A DNA stretch of 64,000 nt from Chaetomium olivaceum (GCA_039881045.1 JAYWVB010000009.1:620001-684000), one strand, 5' to 3'; positions 47,139 through 59,995 are shown, counted from the first letter of the stretch. Notes: a model not told the origin generated them from the sequence alone. A program made the numbers and translations.

Positions 47139-50100
47139 GGTGGTTGCGGTCTCAATTGCAATGCAGAGCGTCGGCGAGGCCACTGTCGTTCGTCGTCAGA
47201 GCAGATTTGGCTGCGGACCCAAATTCGCTTAGCCGGGATTGTCCGGAGAGCTCAGGCGGAAGAATGTTTGTGCGCAATGTGTGTTTTGCCAAGACTGGGA
47301 AATGCACACGGCGGGGTTTGCTTCCCGTTTTCTGAACAAATATGGGTTGATGCTAAACTTTTGATAGGCACATAACTACCGTATGCCAAAAACAGGGGAA
47401 TCGTCGTCGCGAGTCGGCCGCAGTCATCAGTCAAGTTTCCTAGTCTCACATGTCGTTTCCTCCGTTGCCGTGCATTGCATGAGCTTGCGCGCTACCTATC
47501 AAGCCACCTCTACAATTTGGGCTCACCGCGGCAGCTGGAGGCCGCTTTGCTGCGTGATTCACTATCAGCGCCTGACGGTTCACCAGACAACCACGAAACC
47601 AGTAGCCCTCCCGAATCCCTCATGGATACACTGGACGCATTTGGATTCGTGGGAGGTGCAGGCGACATTTCGAAGTTTCCCGGTTTCTTTGCCTTTGCTC
47701 TCTCCTGCGTTTGCCTCAACCAAGGACCTAATCAGGCCACGATCGGCCGTGGTGCTGTGGTCTCCCTTTGCCATTGGTGGTTGTTCCCATGACTGGCGAT
47801 GATGCTCTCCAGTGGCTTGGGATTCGCAGGTTTCTGGAAATCATCTTCCGCTCACCACCACCACACCCGGTCCGTAGTTTCAGGACTTGGAGTCGGAAAC
47901 GCAACACACCAACTTGGCGCCGATCAACGGTGAAACGGCCGAAGGTGGCCGGCTTCGGCGACGGGCCGCCAGGGTCTTGAGTCGAGGCCCGTTGAGACGA
48001 CGGAAGCCAAAATATGGGCGGTGTGCGGGGATAACTCTCTTTCACGTGTCCTCTTGCGGATGTGGCCAAGTCGCAGCCGTTTCTTTTTGTCTCAACGTCG
48101 GCAACAACCGACGTCGACGAAGGCCGTTTGATTTTCACCGACTTGTTTGATGGAAATACTCGACTAAGCGCGCATCAGAGAATCGCCAAGGGCGGAAATC
48201 GTCTTATGATGGTGGGACCCATTCGTCATGCTCCCTGTGCTCGCTGGCTTACTCGTGTGGAAACGCTCGCTGGAGTGCAGGCTGATCCAACGAGCGAATC
48301 CCCTCACTCGGATTCTCTTCTGGAATTAAGGTTCCCGAGTAATTTGTCTCTCACACTCACATGGCGACTCAGATCCCCAGCCTAACGAGCCGAGCTTGCG
48401 GCCAGGGTGGACTCCAACACGTCCAGCAACCACTCGCTGAGTTGTTAGCAACTCAGGTATCGAAGCGTACGAAGCTGATTGCGCTTCGACTTGCCGGATG
48501 GAGGGTAGCTTCGCTGCAAACGAAACGCATGGCGAGCATCCCACGCCGCCACGAGACCGCGTTGAATGCGGGGTCGTATGGCTTTGTTTCATTCCCTTGC
48601 CTGCCCACCACGGGCGATCGCGGGGCCTGACCAGTCGGACCCTGGGCGCGAGACTGTGTCCGAAAGAGACTCGTTGGATGCGACATTGAGCCGGTCCTTC
48701 GTTGGGGGCCCGACATGTTCGAATGATCAACCACCCAACCCAGCGCTGCGCAAATGGGTGAGACACATTCCGCGGCGCGCGATTTGGCGAGCGACACGGG
48801 CAATTGCCAATCGTTTACACATGCAAAGCGAGCCTTTAGAACGTAGCCATTCCGGTCAAAGATCGTTAGCAATAATATCGCCCTGGGCTCCAGCCTCTTA
48901 AATGCCCAGTTGCTTGGCTCCTTGGGTCGCTTCTGATGCGGGACTGCGGGTATCATCGCCTGCGCAACCGGACGGGCAATCACCCCCGGCTTCCACAGGC
49001 GGGGCAAGCAATCAGCATACCCGAATGCACGGGTAACAGGATGTTGTTGGGTCATCATCAATCTGGTGGAGATTCGGAGCATTCTTCCTCCTGCACGACG
49101 TGGGACCGCAAGGCGATCTGCCCGCTTTTCGGAGGCAGCTGGATATTTCTGGTACAGCAGCGGCGATGACGGATTGCATTCGGCGCAGTAATAAAACTGG
49201 TATGAATATATAAAGCACTTTGGTACATGAGGGACCACACGGGTAACGATAGAGTGAGCCCCGCTGCCCCCGGGGCCCTCACAATACACATCCCATCCCG
49301 GGACCCTCGTATTTTACATACATACACAGCCGACCCGACCACCTGGTCTTGGCGACCGTTCCACGACATATTCGAGTCAGACCCATCAGCCAACTGCAAG
49401 CCTCCTGCAGGTCAGCCCGTCCCTAATGCCTGTTTTGTCTCTGACTGGCTTGCAGACTGCAGAAGGGTCCATTCGGACAGTGGGGCTTGCATCCTGCACA
49501 GTTCCAACGTCTGTAATTCGACGCCCCAACATTGTCCACGGTAGCTTAATGGCCGTCTCCTCTTCAACAGCGACCGGCAACAGCGAGGAGATGGACTTGT
49601 GATTTTAATAGGTGAGTTCCCATCAGATGAACTCACGGGGTATCCGCTCTCTTGCGACCTCATGCGGTGGGGCAATTGTTGGATATCCACAATTAGCTTT
49701 TGAATATTCTGGATTTCGGTTGTTTCTCCGAAAGAAGGGCTGGTTGGTCTGTGCAGCCCAGATCAGTTCCCAAGTTGGCGAAAATGGAAACGTTACCCTT
49801 GAAGAGGCGTCAGGGATCGGAGGGTGGAAACGGCAAAGAAAAACGAATGAACAACACACGTTCAACAAAATGGTTGACGCGCCAGAAAGATGGAATTCCC
49901 GTCATTTGCCGACATTTTCATACAGGGTCCACAAGCTGCGGTGCCGGAACAAACCCGCGCCTTTTGACATGCTCTTTGGTGTCACAGCCACTGCTGGGCA
50001 CCTGCAAACATCTGATATTGCCATTTACCAGGTTCCTTGGCTCAGCTTACCCTCCTAGTGCAGTAAGTCTCCTGTCGACGTTGTTGATGGATGAGTAAGG

Positions 50101-51121
50101 CCGAAGGGAGGCTGAGATATGAGTAGAACGTGAACAAAGAGATCAAAGATTTTAACCTATAGTCACTTGTAAAGAAGGAAGCCTCGCCGCCTCCATTGTA
50201 TATGCTAGATGAAAGCCCGGAAGAGAAGAGAACCTCCTGTGTAAATCTTACAAATTTGCTGATGGAGTCTCCGCGGGCGAACGCGCGACTGTGACCTCAG
50301 CGCTCACAAATTCCCTGCCAAGAAGGGACGTTTTCGCTCACTGGCCCACCCACACGAGTCCCGCGCGTTACAACCTCACTTGCCAATTCTGACCGCCACC
50401 CCACGCCTTGCCCACTCGCCATCTCATCGCCAAGTGTTGCGCTTCGGCTCCCCCCCCCACCCTCTTTTGGTGGCCAAGGTTGCGCCCTGCATCCCCTCTC
50501 CCTGTCACAGCCTGTCCTTTCCTCGGGGTCCTTGGGGTGGCACAAACGCACCCAAAGAGCCAAACTAACCCTGAGGACTCCGCCGGTTCTAAAAACCTGA
50601 TATTTTGCCGCATTTCCCTACCACAGGATTCCACGCGCTGCACCTCCTGTGTTTGTGTTCCCTTCACCTGCAAACCTACCTAATTAACCCCTCCAAAACG
50701 AAACAGCCGACGCTGTCTCGAATTCGACGTCATTCCACCTACCACCGAGGCCACCCTTACCCCGACCAAGCACGATAACCTAACTGGGTCGACGGCCCAC
50801 GGCCCTGTCTTGTTACAAACCATCAAACGACCCGGCCTACCACTCCAGTTCAGACCATCCGTGATGGCTTTGCGCTTATAGCAATACGGTCCTTAGGGAC
50901 ACCATCTTGCACTTTGATTGCAAGCCTGACGTCAGAAGACTTCAGTCAATTCAAAACTTTCAAGCGCCGTCCTTTACGGGCGGACACTAAACCATCGGTC
51001 ATCAACGAACCTTCACGCCCACGTTTCGAGCTTACCGATTTCGAAGCCGGCGAAACATACCCGCCCACCTTCCGACACCTTTTTGAGCAGCGATCAGCCA
51101 GCCATACGGCTCTCTACCAAG
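47139..51121. other. 4-kb gene-poor region upstream of ATP16 and of the DUF2457-like gene
   Basis: No gene is supported. A minus-strand open frame of 278 codons (48453-49289) shows no family features and is overlapped by others. The right end (about 50300-51120) is C/T-rich and looks like promoter and leader of the gene that follows. An eight-C run lies at about 50450-50458. Confidence 0.5.
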
Positions 51122-53360
51122 ATGGAGCACTACACACCATCGCGACCACGCCACATCAAACGTGCTTGCGTGGACCACCACAAATTCCGCCAACGTAGAA
51201 CCGTCGGTAGAGGAAGATTCCGGGGCAGAAACCGACGAGCCACCGGAACGAGTGGCGCCGATTTCGCTTATTTCGCCTCATTTTCGACGAACACCCATAC
51301 GGCGCAGCAGCGAGCAACACGAGTCGCTCTTGACCAAAGCCTTGCAGAGCCAGTCGGATGAGGACGACTCGGAAGTCCACCACCAGTCGCACAGGCGGCG
51401 GTCCGTTACAAGCAACACCAGTTTCGCGTCGACCGCCGATCTCACGTGTGCCACGGGTTTCACCACTCCAGCCCGCACAAGCTCACCGAGCCCTCGTTTT
51501 CCCAATGTCGGCTTCGTCCCCGTTACTACTGCAACGGCAAGGGACGCGTTGCCGAATAGGGGACCTGATGTATCTACGCTGGCAAAAAAGCGGTGCATCT
51601 CGTTCGCCTGCGCAGCCAAGCCGAAACCCGATGAGAAAATAGCGATGCTCCCCCCGTCCAGGCCCGTCCGAGCCGAGGCGAACGTCGAAGGAGCGGCGAA
51701 GAAAAGAGCTATTAAGTTTGCTTGCCCATCACAGCCGCAAAAGGTCAGGGATGCGCAGCAGCTCGACACTCGACCGCGGACCCCAGTTCCACGGGGAATC
51801 CCAAACACAATCAAGGACTCGCCAAATCTCGACAAAAAACGGTCTTCGTCAACGGTTCGTGCTGTTCGCTCTCCGACGTCCCGCAAGACACCGGGTAGCC
51901 CCATCGCCTTTCGGAAGAAGGGATGGATTTCGGCAGGTGCAGGGGAAATGGACAGCGACTGCGTACGATTCCACGAATTTGCCAGCGGCGAGCCGCAGGA
52001 GGATGACTGGATGCGGCGCGATCGCGCTTCTCTGAAGCCTAAACTTACTATCGACGACACGCTCGTGAAGGAGAATGCCATTCGAAAACTAGGCAAGGAA
52101 GCAGAAGAGGAGGCAGAATTGGAAGAAGAGGAGATTGACGACGAAGAGGATGAGGAAGTTGATGAGGCAGACCTCATCGACGTTGAGGATGAGGATGACG
52201 AGGATGAATCTCGAGATGAGGACGATGATGATTCTGACGACCAAGACGAGGATGATGAGGACGAGGAAGGCCAAGACGATGCCGATACCGAGCACGTTTG
52301 GGCATCCGAGGCTTCCGATGGGTACAAGACGGACAGCGAGATTGGCTTCGCTGAATCCGATGACGAGGATGACGACCTGGTGCTCTGGACCACCCGCATT
52401 GGCCACTACGCGTCTCTGTCAGGTGCCATATCAGTAACCCGGCGGCTATCGCAGGGCGAGAAATCTGACTCGTCCACGTCGTCCGACCAGAAGTCGAGTC
52501 CGTCGCGCAAGAAGAAGCGCTCGAAAACACGGGCTGTTCCTTTCCGATCGGAGACTCCAGAACTGCCCGACAGCACCGATTTTGTCTGCGGCACTCTGGA
52601 CGAGGACAGGCCGCTGGAGGAGGCGTACATTTCGTGTGTTGAGGCACGCCGGCGAGGCCGGCAACAGGTGATCCCTCAGGACATCGATCCAAGCTTTCCC
52701 ACTTCGGAGCCTGAGGACGAAGGCGATGATTTGCACAGGAAGGGATACGGCGAAAGCGAGGACCACATTTGGTTGCATGGCGAGCTCGAGGACCTCGACC
52801 ACGAACGCGACCGCAGGGGCCGCAAGAAGAAGGGGAGTGTGTCGTCCCCGAAGAGATGTCGTTCGCCTCCGCCGAAGCGGCGCCCATCGCCGGCGCCCAA
52901 GGCCCGCGGTCGCTCTCCTCGGAAGCCATTGGATCAGCGGCCTTCCCGGCTACGATCCCCTCCTCCGTTCGCGGCATCCAAGACTCCCGTCATCTCGCCG
53001 CTGCACGAGAGCGAAGCCGTTGCTTTCAAGTCCTTGGCGTTTCGGGACAGCGTGACGCACACCAAATCGCTACCCAAGCGGGGATCCGGCATGTTCCCTC
53101 ATCTCAAGGCCCGCAAGTCAAAAAACGGTACGGTCACGAAAGACACGCATATCCGCGGCGCCATCGACATTGTCAAGGGTCTCGAGCAGAAGCGGTTACG
53201 GCGGAAGGAGAAGTTTTGCCAAAAGTATTACAACCGGGCGCGCAAGGAGAAGGCGCAGACTAAGCGGCCGCCTCCTGGGCAGGGCGCGTCGCGCATGAGG
53301 GAACTGGGCCTGATCATGGCAGGCAAAGTTGGGCACGGTAATTATGTACTTTCCATCTGA
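51122..53360 (+). CDS. acidic disordered fungal protein, DUF2457-like, 5' end uncertain
   Basis: From about 51165 one frame stays open for 730 codons to the stop at 53358-53360. Two copies of a basic motif, KKRCISFACA and KKRAIKFACP, lie in the N-terminal third. DCVRFHEFASGEPQEDDWM follows, then a very acidic block of about 70 residues (52.1-52.3 kb), VWASEASDGYKTDSEIGFAE, and a basic Ser/Pro/Arg-rich part. The C-terminus includes TKDTHIRGAIDIVKGLEQ and KEKFCQKYYNRARK. I recognise this as the fungal DUF2457 type; its function is unknown and the composition suggests a nuclear protein. The main frame has no ATG near its upstream end. The best start is the ATG at 51122 (MEHYTPSRPRHIKR), which lies in another frame and would need one indel before about 51200; an upstream exon is the alternative. 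Confidence 0.75.
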
Positions 53361-54123
53361 GACGGCGGGACGGCTACTCTGATCGGCATTCTTCATATTG
53401 CGGGCATACCCAGGACATGCATCTGGCGGTTGGGCGGCATTCATGACTTATGAGGCTGGACGGATTGCATTTCGTTGTTTTTCTTTCTCGATGACCACGG
53501 TGGCATACTCTATTTTTGCATATACATTTTTGTTGTTTTATATTCTTTCGCTGTAATCATTTTTGATTAGAGGCGAGGCTGCGCTACAATTGAGACGGTG
53601 CATGCAATCAAGCAGAGTGCACAATTCCAAATAACAATTTATTGCAACTACTTCGTACCGATGCACAATATCCATGGACAACTTCACTTCACCTCGGGGC
53701 AGCGCAAGGAGGCTTCAGGGGGCTGGCCCGAGTGATGAGGTGGCAACCCAGAGAAGAGAAAAAGAGCATGGCCACTCAAGGCAGGCTCGGGTCAATTCCG
53801 GTTGGTGTGAAGCCTGGTAATTCAGGTGTCAACCCATCGGTCGAGGTTCCGATCCGTTGGTGCATTCGGTCCGGGTGGCCAATGCGCCTTGCTGGCCAAT
53901 TCCTGCTTCCTGCCAGCTCCGGGCGATTCGAACATCTTGACGAACACATTTCAACAACCTTAGAAACCCATCCTCCACCACAACGCCCGATATCAAGACT
54001 GTTTTTGCAGTCACCGCAATTCCATTAGAGAAGCCGCCACCTGATATATTCCCTCATCGTCGACAACCAAAACTGGGACAGCGATAGGAGATCGTCTGCT
54101 AACGCCGACCACCCAACACCGCC
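53361..54123. other. intergenic, promoter of SAR1
   Basis: T-rich 3' region of the DUF2457-like gene, followed by the SAR1 promoter. No gene recognised. Confidence 0.5.
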
Positions 54124-55005
54124 ATGTGGATCATCAACTGGTGTAAGTATTCACCATCATTATGTTAACTATTAGCACATGTCTAGTTCCATGGTGTCTG
54201 CGGTGGCGATAACTGTCTCGCGCATGATACGCGGAAGCGATTCCCGGCCAGAAAAGACACGTTGAGGTGAACTGGTGACGCTGACGCTGACACTTCCTCT
54301 AGTTTACGACGTCCTGTCGTCGCTCGGCCTGCTCAACAAGCACGCCAAGCTGCTATTCCTGGGCCTCGACAATGCCGGAAAGACGACACTGCTCCACATG
54401 CTGAAGAACGACCGCGTCGCGATCCTGCAGCCGACCCTGCATCCGAGTGCGTTCCCCCCCTAGATATAGATACACACGCGACCTGGTCCGGGTGAGAAGC
54501 ATAGGGGAATTGGGCTAACATAATTCGTGGCACAGCTTCGGAGGAACTATCGATTGGCAACGTCAGGTTTACCACCTTTGATTTGGGCGGCCATCAGCAA
54601 GGTGCGTTTCCTTTACCCCATAAATTAGTAAAATCCGCCGTCTAACCGCAACTCTCTACACAGCCCGTCGTCTCTGGAAGGACTACTTCCCCGAGGTCAA
54701 CGGCGTCGTCTTCCTGGTCCGACGCCAAGGACCACGAGCGCTTCCCCGAGGCCAAGGCGGAGCTGGACGCGCTCCTGTCGATGGAGGAGCTGTCCAAGGT
54801 GCCCTTCGTCATCCTGGGCAACAAGATTGACCACCCGGACGCCGTGTCGGAGGACGAGCTCCGCCACCAGCTGGGCATGTACCAGACGACGGGCAAGGGC
54901 AAGGTGCCGCTCGAGGGCATCCGGCCCATCGAGGTGTTCATGTGCTCGGTGGTTATGAGGCAGGGGTACGGCGACGCTATCCGTTGGCTGTCTCAGTACG
55001 TGTAG
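54124..55005 (+). CDS. SAR1: COPII coat GTPase SAR1, one-base insertion
   Basis: SAR1 starts COPII vesicle formation at ER exit sites and is essential in fungi. Exons are 54124-54142, 54303-54446, 54536-54601 and 54664-55005. The protein begins with the amphipathic MWIINWFYDVL and carries G1 GLDNAGKTT (residues 27-35), the switch region TLHPTSEELSIGN, G3 DLGGHQQARRLW and G4 LGNKID. It ends MRQGYGDAIRWLSQYV. The exons total 571 bases. One C too many at about 54719-54720 separates NGVVFLV from DAKDHERFPEA. Without it there are 570 bases, giving exactly the 189 residues normal for SAR1. Because loss of SAR1 would be lethal and everything else is conserved, the extra base is almost certainly an error in the sequence. 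Confidence 0.96.
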
Positions 55006-56015
55006 AAAGCTGCTTGGGAACGGGGGGCGTTAATCGAGGTGTTGGCGGGGAAGAGAGCGGTCGCTGCTGGTGGGCGTGGAACAGAGTGAGGGTCGGCAGA
55101 ACGGGGGCAAATCCGTCCGTTGGGACCAAGAATAGAATCCGAGACTTTGCGCGCAGCACCTACTTTTGGTGTTGGCAGGCAGGGCTGGCGCGGATTGGGT
55201 CGTGCGTATCTTTGCGCGGCACAGGGGCGCGGTTAAGGGGGATATTCTTACTACATCTAGTCTGCTCTACGACACGATATGACTCGGCAATTATACCTTG
55301 TGTTTGTCCTTTAATCTGCGGTGTGCCGAGGATGGGGGTTTCTCGTGTATGTAAATTTCACATGATATAATAGAGACTCTATATTTCTTAGCTCGGCTGT
55401 CGGGGTGGTGTGTTCAGTAAAGGACCTCCCTAATCTACTGTGTAATGCATTATTCGTTGTATCCGTAAGGTACTGGGTTCTTGGTCTCTGACACGCGACT
55501 GCTCACCTGAGCCGTCAGGTAAAACTTTTGGCATGCTGTTCCTGCCGCGGCACATTCAGGTTGTGCCAGTGCAGCATTGAGCATTGATAGGCAGGGTTCT
55601 GCAGTGATGCGGGCCCACTTAAGATACCTCCTTTCCCTCCAAAAACCCTAGGAGAGCGCTGAAGACTGGCAACCAAGCGACGTCATTCCGCTTGCCCCAA
55701 CACGACACTTCTCAGCTCCGGAGCCTTCTTCAGAGTTCGGCTGAATCGCCGTGAACATGTCACACATTTCCGATGGCTATAGCCCATAAACTCAGGAATA
55801 ATCCCCCCGGCCAAGACTAATTTGTGTAGTTATATTCAAACCGTGCCAGTCAAATTACAGTACCTTTCTGCCACGGTCGCTACTTATTCCAGGACTCGGC
55901 AACTCGGAAACACCCGACGACACTTGTCATTCTCCAGCTGAACCGGGAATTGTTCTATTCTATTATGTATTGAGAACGATAGTCAGACGGCTTTGGGAGA
56001 GAGACAACACCCAAT
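55006..56015. other. 1-kb intergenic region
   Basis: 3' region of SAR1 and promoter of the lipase gene. No gene recognised. Confidence 0.5.
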
Positions 56016-58678
56016 ATGACGGGACAGGGCTATGACCGGGTCGATTTCAAGAATGATGACGCCCCCAACATCCAAATACCATCACGGACCTACGGCTTCC
56101 CACCAGAAGCCTTCGACTGGAGCCGCCTCCCAGACTTCGACACCGACTTTCTCCCCCCAGAACATGTCGAAGCCTTCATCCAGGCCCTCTCGGCGCCAGA
56201 CCCGATCCCCCCAACTCCCGACGGCGGCGCCACCGGTTCCACATCCTACCGTATGAACAGCCCGGCGTGGCATAGAGGCTCCACGACCAGCTTCGATATC
56301 GACTTAGCTAGACGCCCCGGATCTTCGAGCGTGGGCCTCCACGATGAGGACCGCGCCACGAGAGACAACCCAGCCGCCGCAGCGACCGCAGCAGCAGCCG
56401 GCGTGGCCACCCCCGGACCACCGCTAAGCCGTCGCGCCAGTTCCAACAGCCTCTTCATCTCGGCCCGAAACGACTGGGCACCCATCTTCCAGCGGCGGGT
56501 TGCCCGCACCAAGGCCACGCCACAGCCGTCGGCGTCGCGCGACGAAAAGAAAAAGAAGCGCGCCCGCTCCAAGGACGAGACCCGCGAGGGGTACCTGTAC
56601 CCGATCCTCAAGTGGCCCCTGCTCGGCGGGATCGCCGGCTGGCTCGTGGTGCTCTCGGTCGTGCACGTCTGCGCCCGCATCTACATCGCGCTCTACGAGA
56701 CGTGCTGGGCCTGGCGCGGTGAGCGCGGCCGCCTGCGCCGCGCCATGCGCGCCACCAGCCGCTACGGCGATTGGGTTGCTGCTGCGCGCCGCATGGACGA
56801 TTTCTTGAAGAATGATGAGTGGAAGGTCGACGATGCGTTTGCGTACTACGATAACAAGACGGTGAAGCGCGTGTTGTCGGATATGAGGCGTTGTCGGCGG
56901 CGGGCGGTGGAGGCGGGGGGCAGGGAGACGGAGCAGGGCAGGCAGGCCATCGAGGACCTGAAGGTGTTGATCGAGGCGTGCGTCAAGAATAACTTTGCGG
57001 GCATAGAGAATCCGAGACTGTATAGCCAGACGTATTATGGGACGAAGAATCTGGTGCAGAATTATATCGATGAGGGTGAGTGTTGGCTGGCTTTCTCAGA
57101 GCCCCTTCTTATATGGTTTTTCAGGGCGCGAGATCCAATTGCTAACACACGTGGATACAGTCGAACGAAGCCTCAAGTTTCTCGTCGAAACTGATAGGCT
57201 CTCGAAAGAGGAGAAACGTGTCATGTTCAAGGGCATCTGTGCCAACTACGGCCGGACGGCGCTGTGCTTGTCGGGGGGCGCAACGTTTGCCTACTACCAC
57301 TTCGGCGTCGTCAAGGCGCTGCTCGAGGAAGACTATCTCCCTGACATCATCACGGGCACGAGCGGCGGCGCGCTGGTAGCCGCCCTCGTAGCTACGCGCA
57401 CCAACGAAGAGCTCAAGGAGATGCTCATTCCGGCCCTCGCCTGCCGCATCACGGCCTGCCGCGAGCCCATCAGCGTCTGGTTCCGGCGCTGGTGGAAAAC
57501 GGGCGCGCGCTTCGACTCGGTCGACTGGGCGCGGCAGTGCGCCTGGTGGACGCGCGGATCGCTCACCTTCCGCGAAGCCTACGAGCGCACGGGGCGCATC
57601 CTCAACGTCTCGTGCGTGCCCGCCGACCAGCACTCCCCCACCATCCTCTGCAACTACCTCACCAGCCCGGACTGCGTCATCTGGTCCGCCGTGCTAGCCT
57701 CGGCCGCCGTGCCGGGAATCCTCAACCCAGTCGTCCTCCTCATGAAAACCCGCTCCGGCCAACTCCTCCCATACTCCTTCGGCCACAAATGGAAAGACGG
57801 CTCCCTGCGCACCGACATCCCCATCAAAGCGCTCAACCTGCAATTCAACGTCAACTTCACCATCGTCAGCCAGGTCAACCCGCACATCAATCTCTTCTTC
57901 TTCTCCTCGCGGGGGTCCGTCGGCCAGCCCGTCACCCACCGCCCGGCCCGCGGCTGGCGCGGCGGCTTCCTCGGCACGGTGCTCGTCCAGTTCACCAAGC
58001 TCGACCTGACCAAGTGGCTGCGCCTGCTGCGCCAGCTCGAGCTGCTGCCCCGCCCGCTGGGCCAGGACTGGAGCCTGCTGTGGCTGCAGGACTTTGGCGG
58101 CACCGTGACCGTGTGGCCGCGCTGTCTGATGTCGGACTTTGCCCGCATCCTGAGCGATCCCGACCCGGCAAGGCTGGCCCGCATGATCCATGAGGGCCAG
58201 CAGAGCGCGTTTCCGAAGCTGCGGTTTGTGGCGAATCGGTTGAGGGTGGAGAGGTTGGTGGAGAGGGGGAGGAGGGAGAATAGGCGTGGGCTGGTGGCGG
58301 GGCGTTGGGGGGTGGTGATTGGGGTGGTGTCGATGGTGGGTGGTGGTGGTGGTGGTGGTGAGACTGAGGCTGAGGCTGTTGCGGGCCAGGCGGCGGGGCC
58401 GGGGACGGGACAGCGGAGGCCGAGTTTCGAGAGTATACTCAGTGAGGATGATTTGAGGAGTTTGCTGAAGAAGCGTAGGGTGGGGAGGACTGGGGCGGGC
58501 AGCGGCGAGACGGAGACGGAGGAGGACGAGACGACGGATTTGAGCCTGATTTGGATGAGGGCATGACCTACGATGGTGGGGAGTATGATGATGTGGTCGT
58601 GAGTTTGGGGCGGCGGGGATGGAGCAGCCTAGTGTTGCGACGCCGATGGGGTTGGGTGGTGCTGAGGAGAAGGGTTGA
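56016..58678 (+). CDS. patatin-like triacylglycerol lipase, TGL3/4/5 type, frame breaks near the C-terminus
   Basis: These lipid-droplet enzymes hydrolyse triacylglycerol, and some act as lysophospholipid acyltransferases. Exon 1 is 56016-57075 and exon 2 starts at 57161 (phase-correct GT..AG). After a disordered N-terminus a hydrophobic span (about residues 208-230, LLGGIAGWLVVLSVVHVCA) leads into the DUF3336 region (YGDWVAAARRMDDFLKNDEW). The patatin domain shows LSGGATFAYYHFGVVKAL, the nucleophile elbow GTSGG with Ser421, and the catalytic Asp in WKDGSLRTDIP. The uninterrupted frame stops at 58566. The sequence beyond reads EPDLDEGMTYDGGEYDDV and then MEQPSVATPMGLGGAEEKG in other frames, so the natural end is probably 58678. 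That requires one more T near 58537 and one more G near 58600. Exact paralogue identity among TGL3/4/5 is not assigned. Confidence 0.9.
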
Positions 58679-59289
58679 ATAACCCCCCCCTGGGGGGTTT
58701 GGTTAGTTTGGAGGGTATGTTGTTGGTGTGAGCTGGGCAGAAGGTACCGATGCGTGGTGGTGGTGTGGTTGGCAGGCTAGACAGTACTGCATACACAGGC
58801 AGACGATTCATTGCATAGAATAAAGGGTGGCCGAGGGTAAACCTTGGTCAAACCCAAATCAGTATTCATTACATCTACATATTGCCCTTTGGCTACCTCG
58901 CGAACACGACGGATTGTGTGCCGTAAGCGACTGTTATTCACTATCAACCTGTGCTTCCATGCCCTAGTGTGCCTGGCATGTCACTTCTCTGTTTGGTTTC
59001 TCGATCCCTCGAGAGCATGGGATGAAAGTTGGTTGGCGTTAGTCAATATGATGCAAGTTGAATCTCATAGAGCTCCTGAAATGTGTCTTCGACCCGCCAC
59101 AAGTGGTACAGCGCCAATACCACGAGCAGTGCGCGTAGCACATACCATGTTGTCGAGTTATCACTTACTGGTCAATAGTCGTGACGGGGACATTCAGTGG
59201 AACATGACTACATAGTATAGGCGTTAGCAACCATCAGATTCACACGGGCAAGCGGTGTAACCACTCTGGGATATTTCGGGACAGTATTA

Positions 59290-59640
59290 CACATACTCTC
59301 TTCTTGTAGCAAGCTCGCACGCTCGTTCAGACCACAAACTGCAAGTTCATGGCACAGCCATGGCTGTGTCAAGGATCCTACTGTGATATGCCCCTGAATT
59401 TGTGCGCCCGGCCCAGATGTTCCAAAATAAACCGGCAAGACAACACATGCCAGACTGAGTCATGTTACACATTTTACATAGCACCCAGCGCCCCGTCACA
59501 CTATTGGGAGTTGAGCTGGTGATGATAAGGAATTGAGCAGAATGGTGGAGGGGCTAGGGGGTTAAGGGGGCGTAAGGAGGTAAGGGGAAGGGCGTATTGG
59601 ATATGGGCGAAGGGTAACTAAGGAAAGGAGTAGGGTAGAA
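59290..59640 (+). repeat. diverged tandem repeat, copy A (boundaries approximate)
   Basis: Aligned by eye with copy B: TGATATGCCCCTGAATTTGT here against CGATATGCGCCTGGATCCGT there, and AGCTGGTGATGATAAGG against GGCTGGTGATGATGAGG. Both copies end in a G-rich part with AGGGTAACTAAGG. On the minus strand this copy can be read PVYFGTSGPGAQIQGHITVG. Confidence 0.7.
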
Positions 59641-59995
59641 GGTATCCATAGACTGGTTCGTTAACGAAGAGCTGCCGACTACGAAGTACGCTGTCATAGA
59701 GTTTAAGGTCCATAGCGCGATATGCGCCTGGATCCGTGTACCCGCCCCCAACTGGAAGTGCTCCGAAGTAAATCGGTACGACATGCATGCCAGATTTCAC
59801 AACCTCTACAATCTACACAGTGCCCAGCCATTTACCACATTGCTCTGGGGATAAGGCTGGCGGGTTGGGCTGGTGATGATGAGGGAGTAGGCAGAAGGAC
59901 GGAGTGGCTAAGGGGCTACTGGAGGAAGGGGAAAGGGGTAAGGGGCTATAGGAAGGGTAACTAAGGGGTAGTTAAGGGGTAACGCAAGAGGCCTT
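59641..59995 (+). repeat. diverged tandem repeat, copy B (boundaries approximate)
   Basis: Offset about 335-355 bases from copy A. On the minus strand the matching reading is PIYFGALPVGGG and, one frame over, RIQAHIALWTL, suggesting both copies descend from a protein-coding stretch. It is followed by several TAAGGGG-like strings. A fragment near 60004-60030 may be the start of a third copy. Confidence 0.7.

Noticed and set aside
48453..49289. 278-codon open frame on the minus strand
   Set aside because: No family features, no credible promoter or intron structure, and competing frames on the other strand.
51278..52399. 373-codon Ser-rich frame on the minus strand
   Set aside because: Antisense of the acidic DUF2457-like coding region.
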